Of a stretch of 64,000 nt of DNA, positions 9,517-18,226 are shown in pieces. Under the pieces are notes generated by a model. The model searched no databases, had not been told where the DNA came from, and saw only the letters and a program-made list of their open reading frames with translations. How positions within the stretch are numbered: the first letter of the stretch is position 1; each line of letters begins with the position of its first letter. Location: contig JACRQG010000032.1 of the NCBI GenBank assembly GCA_016222805.1, positions 124,001 through 188,000 of the forward strand. The letters run 5' to 3'. Position numbers and translations under genes: made by a program. This stretch comes from Verrucomicrobiota bacterium. GTDB taxonomy: Bacteria; Verrucomicrobiota; Verrucomicrobiia; Opitutales; Opitutaceae.

Positions 9517-9530
9517 TTAGGTATACCAAA
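9517..9530. promoter_or_regulatory. GntR-type operator site 1 (TTnGGTATACCnAA)
   Basis: TTAGGTATACCAAA: an 8-bp perfect palindrome GGTATACC flanked by TT and AA. It is centred about 74 bp upstream of the receptor ATG and matches the published ExuR/UxuR-style consensus ATTGGTATACCAAT as I recall it. An additional half-like AGGTAT lies just before it at 9511-9516. Confidence 0.6.
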
Positions 9531-9728
9531 ATTCCGAAGGACGGCGGTTGTCAAATCGATTTGCCCGGCGCCGCGGTCGTCCGGCGGACCGGCTCCGGTT
9601 TCCCACACGCCCGGAAAACCGAGCGGCGCCTTCCCCGGGGCCGCGGGGCCAATCCGGCGGGAGGGAAACCGGCGCTCCGGCCGGCCAGGCTCGCGACAAC
9701 GCCGGGACCACGCGCGGCGCGGCCCTTG

Positions 9729-9740
9729 TTGGCATACCAA
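9729..9740. promoter_or_regulatory. GntR-type operator site 2 (TTGGCATACCAA)
   Basis: TTGGCATACCAA, a 12-bp palindrome with one mismatch in the centre, 66 bp upstream of the regulator's ATG. With site 1 it makes a pair of the same motif, consistent with autoregulation by the adjacent gene. Confidence 0.55.
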
Positions 9741-9806
9741 AAACCACGCGGGGGACCAACTCCGGTCTTTCCAGGCTGCCCGGGCTGCGCTTCACTGCGG
9801 CACCGT

Positions 9807-10529
9807 ATGCCGAAACGCCGCCGGTTCTTCGAACCCAAGATCGACCGCACCCCGCCCAACCTGCAGCGTTTGGTCCGGCTGATCTTCTCGGAGGAGTACC
9901 TGCCGGGGGATCGCCTGGTAGAGCGCGACCTGGCCGCAAAACTCGATCTCAGCCGTATTCCGGTCCGGGAGGGCCTGCAGAAGCTGGTCTCGAAGGGCAT
10001 CCTGCTGAAGGATGACGTGAACCGCGGCCTCCGGCTGCGCGACTACAGCCCGGCGGAGGTCACGCACCTGCACGAGTACCGCGAAGCCATCGAACTCGCC
10101 GCGGCGCGGGCCGCCTGCCACAACCGATCGGCCACCGACCTCGTCCAACTGGATCTCATCTGCGACGCCATGGAGCGCGAGGCCCCCAACGCCCCGTCCG
10201 CCCGCTGGCTCGAGCTCGACTGGCAATTTCACCAGACCATCGTCGAGGCCAGCGGCAACGAGAGGTTCATCAATGATTTCGATCTGCTGATGATCGAGTG
10301 CAACTACGTGTTCTACCGGCTGCCCGACACGATGATCCCCGCCAAGAGCCGCGAGAACCCCCTGCTCGCCACACTAGTGCACGGGGTGGTCGAGGCCCAC
10401 CGGCAGATCGGAAAGCTGATCGCCGCGCGGGATACCAACGGCGTCGTCGAGGCGATGCGGCTGCACCTGGCCGGACTGAGCAACCGCGTGCACCGCGATG
10501 TGGTGCGCAGCCAGCTGGCGAAGGCGTAG
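9807..10529 (+). CDS. GntR-family (FadR/FCD subfamily) transcriptional regulator
   Basis: 240 residues. The N-terminal winged helix (about 15-75, LVERDLAAKLDLSRIPVREG) is the GntR signature; the C-terminal all-helical FCD ligand domain (about 85-225) has EYREAIELAAARAA, ELDWQFHQTIVEASGN and HGVVEAHRQI, including the His/Asp residues that usually hold a metal near the effector. The start MPKRRRFFEPKIDR is chosen because upstream codons look non-protein-like. FCD regulators commonly sense sugar acids or other carboxylates. The gene is divergent from the receptor/sialidase operon, and matching palindromes sit at both promoters. Confidence 0.9.
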   Translation: MPKRRRFFEPKIDRTPPNLQRLVRLIFSEEYLPGDRLVERDLAAKLDLSRIPVREGLQKLVSKGILLKDDVNRGLRLRDYSPAEVTHLHEYREAIELAAARAACHNRSATDLVQLDLICDAMEREAPNAPSARWLELDWQFHQTIVEASGNERFINDFDLLMIECNYVFYRLPDTMIPAKSRENPLLATLVHGVVEAHRQIGKLIAARDTNGVVEAMRLHLAGLSNRVHRDVVRSQLAKA

Positions 10530-10565
10530 CGGCGGGGACCAGCGATCAGGACCGCGCGGGTCCAC

Positions 10566-13340
10566 TCAGAAGCGCAGCGTGCTGGTGAGACGGGCCTCCG
10601 GGGGGTTCATGCGCCGGAAGCCATAGGGGACGAGGCGCGTGCCGACCACGAACATCCCGTTGACCATCGGATCATCGTGGTTGAGCAGGTTGTCGACGTT
10701 CATCTGGAGGTCGAGGCGGGCCCGGCTCAGCTTCACCTGGTAACCGAGCGAACCGGAGACCAGGTAATAGGAGCGGGAGTAGACGTAGTCGTAGGGTCGA
10801 TCGATCTGGTTGCCGATGACCCGCGGACCGTAGATCTGCGCCCCGGCCCCCACCCGCAGTCCCTTCACGATCCCGCTGCGGAGCGTGTACACCCCGGTGA
10901 GGTTGTACCGGTACTTGTAGGTGCCGTTCTGGACCCGCTCATCCTGGAAGCCGTTGATTCCATTCTGAATCGTCCGGACCTGGTTGGCGTCGCTGACGCG
11001 CGTCGGGTTCGCCGAATCGTTGGCCCACTGCTCCCACTGCGGCAGGTTCTTCGCCACATAGGCGCGGTAGTCGGCCGCGGTGTCGAACTGCCGTGTCTGC
11101 GGCCAGGCGGCATTGAGCACGAGCCGGAGGGTGTTGGCGACATTCGCGGTCAGGCTGCCCTCGTAGCCCTTGCCGGAGAAGCTGCGCGTGCTCTGGATCG
11201 AGTTGAGCGCGGCGGTCACGGTCGGGGAGGCGCTGAAGGTCTCGATGTACCGCTCCGGCAGGCGATGGTTCGACCAGAGGGTGTTGATCGCGCCGACGTT
11301 GATGCTGATCGCGCTGTCGTTCTGCTCCGCCTGGTAGAAGCCGGCGGATCCGACGAGAGTAAACTGATCGGTTTTCGCGATGCGGAAGCGCAGCCCGGCC
11401 GATTCCGCCTTGGAGGGCACGATGTTGGCGCCGGCAAAGGTGCCATCGAGCTTCGGGTAGGCGTTGGTCTGGATCGTGAATCCCTCGGAGTAGTCGGCAT
11501 AGGCGCCGACGACCTCCCAGGGGAAATAAACGACGCCAAACGTGCGGGTGTTGTTGAACGCGACGCGCTCCTCGACGGTGTAGGTTCCGAACGCACCCGT
11601 GACGCGGTCGCGCGAGGCCGTGTCGCCGTTGCGACTGACCAACTCCGACTTGTCGCGGCGGAAGCCGGCCACGTAGGTCAGGCGTCCGCGCAGATAGCTG
11701 CCGGAAGCCGCCACCTCGAAGGCATCGTTGCGCTTTTCCGTATAACCGTCCGCGGATGGGACCGCCCGGAGGTCGTAAAGCTTGGAAAAGTCCGGGAGGC
11801 TCGGCGGGAGGTTGTCCCAGTACCGGTAGAGGTTGATTCGGCGGTTGTTGTCGGTGATCGCGGTGGTGAGGCGCGGGTCCGCGTTTTTCATGTCCCAATA
11901 GACGACGCGGGAGTTCGCCTCCTGGAGGTGGCCGAAGGCGCTCAGGCTGGTGGTCCCGCCGAATCCCCTGATCGGATAGGCCGCGACGAGTCGCAGGGTG
12001 CGGGCGTCGCGAAAGGTGCCGTCGATGTTCCGCCCGAGGTAGGAGGCGCTGTAGATCTTGCCGAAGTTCGGATTCGGGGCGCCGCCAGGCAGGGTCACGT
12101 TGGGATCGGTGAGCGCGCCGGTGAACGGGTTGTTGCCGCCCTCCGCCCGATACTTCGCGTACTGGGCGGCGAGTTGCACGGAGAGCCCGCTGGCGAAGCG
12201 GTGATCCACGCTGCCCTGCAGATCCACCGTGGTGGAGCGGACGTTTACCTCCGTGGGGTTGACATTGAAGCTCTTGTCGGGCGGCCGGATGTCCGTCAGA
12301 CCCGCGGGGTACGAACTCAGGAGCGGAATGCCGGAACCGCTCGTGAAGGCGGTGTTCCGCAGATCGACCATGCCGAGCCCCTCGACGTAGGTGAGGAAGC
12401 CGGTCGAACCCCGCAACGTGAGGCCGGCCGCCGTCGCCTGCGCCGCGGTGAGCGTGCCGGTGACGGGAACCTTGTTCCAATCCGAGCTCTGGTCCGTGTA
12501 GCTCGACATGACGAAGCCGGGCCGCTGGACGCGCGTGAAGTCGGCGTCGAGATTCACCCGGGTCCGCTCCCACGGCCGATAAGCCGCGCTCAGCGCATTG
12601 CCAAAGCTCCTGGTCAGGGAGCGATCGATGAAGGTGCGCTGTTCCATCACGCCGGCGTTGTAGCGCACATCGAACCGGTCGGTCACCGGCCGGTTGAGAT
12701 CGATCGCCATCCCGAACGACCCGAGCGTGTCGGTGCGGAGGCGGATGCTGCCGAAGGGCCGGCGCTCGGCCTGCTTGGTGATGTAGTTGACGCCGCCGCC
12801 GGGGCCGCCCTCGCCGTAAAGGATGGCGTTGGGCCCGCGACCGGCCTCGACGCGCTGCACGTTGTATTCCATCGGCGTGGTCGCGCTCGGGAAGTAGTTC
12901 CGCGTGCTCGGCTGCGTCGCCAGGCCGCGGAGGTTCACGTTGCTGCCGGCATCATGGAAGGCGAGGCTCGCGGGGTTCATGCTGTTGCCGTTGATCCCGT
13001 TGGTCTCGAGCGGATGCGAACTCGTCAGCCAGGCCGAGGCCTCGTCGGTGTTGAAGATCCCGAGATCGTCGAGCAGATCGCGGGTGAACACCTCCATTGT
13101 GCCGGGCGTCATCAGCAGGTTGGTGCTCAACCGGCCCGCGTTGAGTGTGTCGGCGGCGATGTAGCCGTTGTCCTTGTCGGTCGACACGACAAACGGCGAA
13201 AGGCTGACGGTCTCTTCGGCGGCCGATCCCCGGGCTGCGGGAGTGGCGGGCGCGAGGCTCTGGGTGCGCGCCGCGGTCGGGGCGAGGACCAGCAGGGTGA
13301 GCAGGCCACAGGCAAACGAGGGGCGGAGGGTGTTCTTCAT
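10566..13340 (-). CDS. TonB-dependent receptor
   Basis: 924 residues from the ATG at 13340 (MKNTLRPSFACGLLTLLVLA, a good signal peptide); codons further upstream look like leader. After cleavage comes VSLSPFVVSTDKDNGYIAAD, the group's conserved N-terminal segment, then a plug (NVNLRGLATQ, EAGRGPNAILYGEGGPGG, VNYITKQ) and a barrel ending LTSTLRF. It lies 49 nt downstream of the FAD oxidoreductase stop on the same strand, so the two are likely one operon. Convergent with the GntR gene, from which it is separated by only 36 bp. The ligand is probably the substrate of this carbohydrate locus, but this is inference. Confidence 0.93.
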   Translation of the reverse strand: MKNTLRPSFACGLLTLLVLAPTAARTQSLAPATPAARGSAAEETVSLSPFVVSTDKDNGYIAADTLNAGRLSTNLLMTPGTMEVFTRDLLDDLGIFNTDEASAWLTSSHPLETNGINGNSMNPASLAFHDAGSNVNLRGLATQPSTRNYFPSATTPMEYNVQRVEAGRGPNAILYGEGGPGGGVNYITKQAERRPFGSIRLRTDTLGSFGMAIDLNRPVTDRFDVRYNAGVMEQRTFIDRSLTRSFGNALSAAYRPWERTRVNLDADFTRVQRPGFVMSSYTDQSSDWNKVPVTGTLTAAQATAAGLTLRGSTGFLTYVEGLGMVDLRNTAFTSGSGIPLLSSYPAGLTDIRPPDKSFNVNPTEVNVRSTTVDLQGSVDHRFASGLSVQLAAQYAKYRAEGGNNPFTGALTDPNVTLPGGAPNPNFGKIYSASYLGRNIDGTFRDARTLRLVAAYPIRGFGGTTSLSAFGHLQEANSRVVYWDMKNADPRLTTAITDNNRRINLYRYWDNLPPSLPDFSKLYDLRAVPSADGYTEKRNDAFEVAASGSYLRGRLTYVAGFRRDKSELVSRNGDTASRDRVTGAFGTYTVEERVAFNNTRTFGVVYFPWEVVGAYADYSEGFTIQTNAYPKLDGTFAGANIVPSKAESAGLRFRIAKTDQFTLVGSAGFYQAEQNDSAISINVGAINTLWSNHRLPERYIETFSASPTVTAALNSIQSTRSFSGKGYEGSLTANVANTLRLVLNAAWPQTRQFDTAADYRAYVAKNLPQWEQWANDSANPTRVSDANQVRTIQNGINGFQDERVQNGTYKYRYNLTGVYTLRSGIVKGLRVGAGAQIYGPRVIGNQIDRPYDYVYSRSYYLVSGSLGYQVKLSRARLDLQMNVDNLLNHDDPMVNGMFVVGTRLVPYGFRRMNPPEARLTSTLRF

Positions 13341-13389
13341 GGTGCGGGGAAAACGGATGTCGGCGCGAGGGGACGAACGCGGGCTCAGC

Positions 13390-15807
13390 TCACGGAGGGA
13401 GTCTTCGAATGACACTCTCATGGCGGGAGAGGTTGCGCAGGAGGATCGCGACGTTGCGCCCGGCACAGCGGCCGCCGGGTACGGCGTTCTTGGCCCAGTA
13501 ATCGCGCGACGACACCACCTGTGCCTGGATCAGCACATCGATGGCACGCTCGGCGGTGGTCGCCGGATCGAAGATCCGCGCCGCCTGGAGCAACAGGTCG
13601 GCCACCCGGGCGCCGTCACAGTCCCGGTCCGGCCGGGCCTCGGCGGCCCAGTAATCGACTCCGGTGATGAGGCCGGCGGCCTGTAATCGGCGCAGCCGCA
13701 CGATTTCCGTCCCTTCCGCGACCGATTTTGGAGAGGCCGGCCGCAGGGTGTGCCACGCCAGTTCAAGGGATTCCCCCCGCAACCGGGCCAGCGCCCGCAA
13801 CTCGAAAAACTCCGCCAGTACCTGCGCCGCCTCGGAGCGCGTGGGGACCAGCACCGCCTCGGCGGGACCGGCGCGAAACGACACCCTGACCTCGCCCCCT
13901 CCGGCGGCGACGAGCGCGCGGGCCAAATCGGCCCGGGCCAACGATTCCATTCCCGATCCCAGCTCCTGGCCGCCGAGCGCCGTACGAATCGCCGCCCAAT
14001 CGGCCGCCGTCACCGGCTGGTCCGGCAGGCATTGTCCTTCTTCCACGGTGAGCCAGCCACGGACGGCCGCCAGCTGGAGCGCCGGCCAATCCGGAGCCGA
14101 GGAGGGCAAATCCTGCAAGGGAGTGACGAAGAGGGTGCTGCCCGCGGCGAGCAGGACCCGCTGGACCAGGAGAGGATCGATGGCCCGCGGCGCAACGCGG
14201 TGGCGCACCGCCAGCGCGGCCAGCGCCCCAGCCGCCTGCCCGACGTGCAGCGTGTGGGGCTGCATGCGGGTGGCACCGTTGACGAGGCGGGACTGGGAGT
14301 AGTTCTTCTCCGCGGCAAGGAAGCCGTCGACGGCAGGGGGCAGCAGGCACTCAAGCGGGATCGCAAACGGTCCCGCCCGGCCGGGCACGGCATCCTCGAG
14401 ATCCTCGATCCGATCGAGATCGAGTTCCAGGTCCCGCGGGGCGCGACCGCCATGCAGGTCCAGCCGGTAGTCCCCCAAGGCGATGGTGGTGGGGAACGGG
14501 ATCGGCCGGCGGCCGGGACCGCGGGAGATTTCGCGCGCCAGCAGCGTGTGCCGGCCCACGAGACGCCGGCTCTCGCGCACGTAGGGCAGGACCGAGAAAT
14601 GATCCAGCACCCGACGGAATGGCTCCAAGTCCGGCTCCTCCCGCAGCCAGGCATCGATTTGCGCCCGGTTCCAAGGCGAGTCGAAGCCTTCGTCATCGGC
14701 CACCGACCAGTCCGCCATCCCCAGATCCCGCTGGAGGAAGTACAACAGCTGGAGGGTGCGCAGCCGCATCGCGCGGTCCGTCGCCCGCCGCTGTGCCGGA
14801 TCCTCGAGGTAGGCGACCGAGCAGGGGTAATCGTTGGAGAAGTTGAGGTGGGTGCGGGTCACTTCGCCCGGCCGGGTGGAATCGCCGCTGTCGGGCATGC
14901 CGCGATACTCGATGAACGCCTTCCAGCTCATCGGTTGCCCGCGCCGGAAGTCGGCGTCTCCCGGCACGATGCGGGCGGCGAAATGCGCACGGCTCTTCTC
15001 GTAGCCGGGTGGCGGTGCCGGCAGCCGCAACTCCGGCGGCACCCCGCGGGGATAACGCCGCACGACGGCCGTCCACGTGTTTTCCTGGATCAGCCGCGAG
15101 GGGTCGATCGCGTCGTTCGTGCGATTGCCGGCGCGGTAGGACACCCCGGCGAGCGGCAGCACATCACCCCACTCGGTCGCGTCGATCAGGACCTCGCTGG
15201 AAATCCGGCGGACCACGGGGCCGGTTTCCGCCGCAAACTCCACGTCAATGCCGACCACCCGCGCTCCCTCGCGGTGCACGCGCCGGACGCGGGCCTGCAA
15301 CGCCACGTCCAAGCGGGCCGCACGACCCGCTTCCTGCAACATCGCGTGCACCAACCGCCGGCCCACCCGGGGCTCGAAACGCACGTTGGTGTACCGCCCG
15401 ATGGTAAACGGATTGAGCCCGCGCGTCGCGTAGTACGCCGCCACGCGTTCCACCAGCTCCCGGTACAGTCCGCGCCCACGGACAAGGTTGCCCGCCCCAC
15501 CCTCGTCGATCGCCGTGACCGCGGCCGCCAGCATCTGTCCGCCAATCCAGTCGCTCTCCTCGAGCAGGAGCACCGAGGCTCCGAGGCGGGCTGCCTGAAT
15601 CGCCGCCCCGATGCCTCCGGTGCCGGCGCCCGCCACCACGACGTCGTAGGCGTCCCGCGCCGCCGCCGGTCCCAGCGAAGGTGGGACGAAGTCGTCGGCA
15701 TGCGCGATGGGCACCCAGGCCGCGATCCACAGGGCCGCGGCGAACCCACCGCCGGCGCGACGACGCCCCCGGTCCACCCCGAATAACCATTCGGTTACCT
15801 GGCTCAC
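13390..15807 (-). CDS. Exported FAD-dependent oxidoreductase with C-terminal repeats
   Basis: 805 residues from a GTG preceded by AGGAAG with 7-nt spacing. A signal peptide (GGFAAALWIAAWVPIAHA) predicts export. The FAD-binding GAGTGGIG (about 60-67) and LLLEESDWIGGQM identify the FAD_oxidored family, often labelled xanthan-lyase-associated. Catalytic body about 55-580. After about 600 comes an SLH-like helical stretch (LAAVRGWLTVEEG), then two copies of a short helical module: AAGLITGVDYWA...CDGARVADLLLQAARI and AQVVSSRDYWA...CAGRNVAILLRNLSR. The module's role is unknown. First gene of an operon with the receptor, divergent from the epimerase. The substrate might be a sugar or uronate, not provable here. 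Confidence 0.82.
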   Translation of the reverse strand: MSQVTEWLFGVDRGRRRAGGGFAAALWIAAWVPIAHADDFVPPSLGPAAARDAYDVVVAGAGTGGIGAAIQAARLGASVLLLEESDWIGGQMLAAAVTAIDEGGAGNLVRGRGLYRELVERVAAYYATRGLNPFTIGRYTNVRFEPRVGRRLVHAMLQEAGRAARLDVALQARVRRVHREGARVVGIDVEFAAETGPVVRRISSEVLIDATEWGDVLPLAGVSYRAGNRTNDAIDPSRLIQENTWTAVVRRYPRGVPPELRLPAPPPGYEKSRAHFAARIVPGDADFRRGQPMSWKAFIEYRGMPDSGDSTRPGEVTRTHLNFSNDYPCSVAYLEDPAQRRATDRAMRLRTLQLLYFLQRDLGMADWSVADDEGFDSPWNRAQIDAWLREEPDLEPFRRVLDHFSVLPYVRESRRLVGRHTLLAREISRGPGRRPIPFPTTIALGDYRLDLHGGRAPRDLELDLDRIEDLEDAVPGRAGPFAIPLECLLPPAVDGFLAAEKNYSQSRLVNGATRMQPHTLHVGQAAGALAALAVRHRVAPRAIDPLLVQRVLLAAGSTLFVTPLQDLPSSAPDWPALQLAAVRGWLTVEEGQCLPDQPVTAADWAAIRTALGGQELGSGMESLARADLARALVAAGGGEVRVSFRAGPAEAVLVPTRSEAAQVLAEFFELRALARLRGESLELAWHTLRPASPKSVAEGTEIVRLRRLQAAGLITGVDYWAAEARPDRDCDGARVADLLLQAARIFDPATTAERAIDVLIQAQVVSSRDYWAKNAVPGGRCAGRNVAILLRNLSRHESVIRRLPP

Positions 15808-15850
15808 GCGGGGCTTCCTAGGAGACCGGGGTGGGCAGATCAACAACGGG

Positions 15851-15866
15851 CTCGTCTGCGCACGAG
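15851..15866. promoter_or_regulatory. Palindrome in the FAD oxidoreductase/epimerase divergent promoter
   Basis: CTCGT (15851-15855) is inverted at ACGAG (15862-15866) with a 6-bp spacer, inside the 90-bp gap between two divergent starts. The layout fits an operator, but it does not match the GGTATACC sites, so another regulator would be needed. Confidence 0.3.
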
Positions 15867-15897
15867 TTTTGGTCGGAAATGTCAGGAAACCTCCGTC

Positions 15898-17058
15898 GTG
15901 AACCGGCCGCAGCTCCTCCGCCTCTACCGCGAACTCCTGCTCGACGGCATCGTGCCGTTCTGGGCCCGCCACGGGATCGACGAGGAGCATGGTGGGGTTC
16001 TGTCCTGCCTCTCGGAAGAAGGGGAGCGCCGTGGGACCGACAAGTACCTCTGGTCACAGGCCCGCTGGGTCTGGACCTGCTCAGCCCTCTACAATCGCGT
16101 CGAGCGGCGGCCGGAGTTCCTGCGCTGGGCGCGGGACACGATCAGCTTCCTCCTGCGCCACGGCCGCGATGCCAGCGGCCGCTGGGTTTACCGCACCACA
16201 CGCACCGGCGAGGTGGTCGAGGGAGCGATCAGCATCTACGCGGACTGCTTTGTCGTGTACGGGCTGAGCGAGTATTGTCGCGCCGATCCCGATCCAGAGC
16301 TGCTCCGGGTTGCCCGGGACACCTTCGACCGGATCGTCCGGCGGATCGAGGAGCCCGATTTCGCCGAAACCGCCCCGTATCCGCTGCCGCCCAATCGGCG
16401 CAACCACGGCGTGCCGATGATCCTCACCGAGGTGGCGGGAGAGCTGGCGCGCACGCTGCGCGATCCAGACGTGGCGCGGTTGGCGGACGAGTACTCGCGC
16501 CGCGTGCTGCGGCATTTCGTGCGGCCGGAGCGCCGGTGTCTCCTTGAATTCCTCGATCGCGACTATCGCGAGATCCCCGGGCCAGAGGGCACCTACGTCA
16601 TGCCGGGCCACGCGATCGAATCGATGTGGTTCACGCTGCACCGCGCGCGGGATCGCGGCGACGGGGCGACGATGCGCACGGCCGCCGAGGTGCTGCGCTG
16701 GCACCTCGAACTCGGCTGGGATCCGGAGTACGGCGGGATCCGCCTCGGGCTCGACGTGGCGGGTTATCCACCCTTCCTGCCGCACGCGGACACCAAGATC
16801 TGGTGGCCCCACACGGAGGCCCTGTACGCGTTATTGCTGGCCCACGACCTCACCGGCGAAGCGTGGTGCGCGAATTGGTACGACCGCGTGCACGAGTGGT
16901 CCTTTGCCCACTTCGGGATGCCGTCGACGGGCGAATGGCGCCAGCGGCTGGATCGCGCCGGGCAGCCAATCACGACCGTGGTCGCCCTGCCCGTGAAGGA
17001 TCCCTTTCACCTGCCCCGCGCCGCCATCCTCGCCGTCGAGCGCCTGCGCGGATCCTGA
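15898..17058 (+). CDS. AGE-family N-acylglucosamine 2-epimerase-like isomerase
   Basis: 386 residues, close to the family's usual 390-410. It is predicted to be a cytoplasmic (alpha/alpha)6 barrel that interconverts C2 epimers or aldose/ketose forms. Visible family motifs: KYLWSQARWVWTCSALY, GEVVEGAISIYADCF, MPGHAIESMWF and WWPHTEALYALL; the His of GHAIE and of HTEAL are the expected catalytic pair. The GTG start at 15898 has AGGA 10-11 nt upstream. Family members act on N-acylglucosamine, mannose or cellobiose, so the exact sugar is open. It begins the plus-strand unit epimerase - toroid protein - MFS carrier, with 4 bp to the next gene. Confidence 0.87.
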   Translation: MNRPQLLRLYRELLLDGIVPFWARHGIDEEHGGVLSCLSEEGERRGTDKYLWSQARWVWTCSALYNRVERRPEFLRWARDTISFLLRHGRDASGRWVYRTTRTGEVVEGAISIYADCFVVYGLSEYCRADPDPELLRVARDTFDRIVRRIEEPDFAETAPYPLPPNRRNHGVPMILTEVAGELARTLRDPDVARLADEYSRRVLRHFVRPERRCLLEFLDRDYREIPGPEGTYVMPGHAIESMWFTLHRARDRGDGATMRTAAEVLRWHLELGWDPEYGGIRLGLDVAGYPPFLPHADTKIWWPHTEALYALLLAHDLTGEAWCANWYDRVHEWSFAHFGMPSTGEWRQRLDRAGQPITTVVALPVKDPFHLPRAAILAVERLRGS

Positions 17059-17062
17059 CGCC

Positions 17063-18226
17063 ATGAAACACCTGCTCCTCCTGCTTGCGATCGGCAGTCT
17101 CATCACCAGCGGTCGCGCCGCCCATCCCTACCTGGCGGACGAGGCGCAGACCCGCGCCCAGTTCCGCGACCTGTGCGACTTCACCGTCCGGGAAAGGGCC
17201 CAGGTCGCGGTGATCTTCACCGGCGGCTACTACATGCGAAATCTCGTGGCGGCGTCGCAGATCTTCGGCGACCGCCGCTATCTCGACGTCGCCGTGGCCT
17301 ACGGCGACTGGCTGCTGGAACGCCAATCGGACCGGGGCTACTGGCAGACCGGATACGCCGGGCGGATTTACCTGGCCGACACCGGCAGCGCGCTCGGCTT
17401 GTTCATCGTGTTGCACCCGCACGTAGATGCCGCCCGCCAGCGGAACTACCTCGCGGCGATGCGGCGGTACGTCGACGCGATCGAGCGTGATCGGCTGATC
17501 CGGCCGTCCGGCGCCCTCGACGTGGGCCTGCGCAACGATCCTGGTGGCGCAGCCACGGTTCCGTACGACCAGGACTACACCACCTCGTCGTGTCTGACCG
17601 GCGGCGAAATCTTCACCTGGATGTACCATGCCACGCGGCAGGAGAAGTACCGCGAGATCGCGTATCGCAGCCAGCGCTGGATCCTCTCAACCATGCGGGA
17701 GGATGGGGTGATTCCCTACAACCATCCCGGCGGCAAGTCGGACCTGCGCATCCAGGGCAATCCGAAGAACGACCACATGCTGTGGGTCAACTCCGCGTAC
17801 CTCAACTCCGCCTACGTCGGCGAAGGGCTGCTGTCCTTCGATCTCCACTGCGGCCGGAGCGACTGGCAGCAGGAGTTCCGGGGCAAAATCAAACCGCACA
17901 TCGACTGGGTGCTGCGCACGCAGAATCCCGACGGCACCTGGGCGCCGCCGGGCAACTGGGACCAGAAGCGGAGCCCGGGCATCATCAATTTCCTGCTCTG
18001 GTATCACCGCCACGTGGAAGCCGATCCGCGCGTGCCGGCCGCAACCCGGAAGTTCGCCGACTTTCTCGCCGACCCGGCCCGAGCCCGGACCTTCGGGCTG
18101 CTTTCGGCCGGCGCCGTGCCGGATCCGAAGGATCAGCAGGCGGTGATCGGCTATGACTGTGTGACCGGCCTGACCGGCCGCGCCCTGGCGGACCTGCTTC
18201 AGCCGGGAATCGAAACGCAGTGGTAG
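17063..18226 (+). CDS. Secreted (alpha/alpha)-toroid protein, likely glycoside hydrolase or lyase
   Basis: 387 residues with a clear signal peptide (MKHLLLLLAIGSLITSGRAA). The body alternates helices with aromatic, GYW-type loops typical of (alpha/alpha)6-7 toroids: GGYYMRNLVAASQIFG, RGYWQTGYAG, SSCLTGGEIFTWMYHATRQ, NPDGTWAPPGNWDQKRSPG. This shape is shared by GH88/GH105 unsaturated uronyl hydrolases and several polysaccharide lyases; I cannot assign a family with certainty. The gene sits between the epimerase and the MFS carrier and overlaps the likely carrier start, so it is probably the periplasmic depolymerase of this unit. Confidence 0.65.
   Translation: MKHLLLLLAIGSLITSGRAAHPYLADEAQTRAQFRDLCDFTVRERAQVAVIFTGGYYMRNLVAASQIFGDRRYLDVAVAYGDWLLERQSDRGYWQTGYAGRIYLADTGSALGLFIVLHPHVDAARQRNYLAAMRRYVDAIERDRLIRPSGALDVGLRNDPGGAATVPYDQDYTTSSCLTGGEIFTWMYHATRQEKYREIAYRSQRWILSTMREDGVIPYNHPGGKSDLRIQGNPKNDHMLWVNSAYLNSAYVGEGLLSFDLHCGRSDWQQEFRGKIKPHIDWVLRTQNPDGTWAPPGNWDQKRSPGIINFLLWYHRHVEADPRVPAATRKFADFLADPARARTFGLLSAGAVPDPKDQQAVIGYDCVTGLTGRALADLLQPGIETQW

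Larger units (their letters stand above)
9451..9806. promoter_or_regulatory. Divergent regulatory region of receptor/sialidase operon and GntR gene
   Basis: 356 bp without a gene between two divergent starts. It holds two related palindromes (listed separately), one near each start, which suggests one regulator controls both directions and itself. The remainder is GC-rich with open frames that lack any recognisable protein; I see no other feature. Confidence 0.6.
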
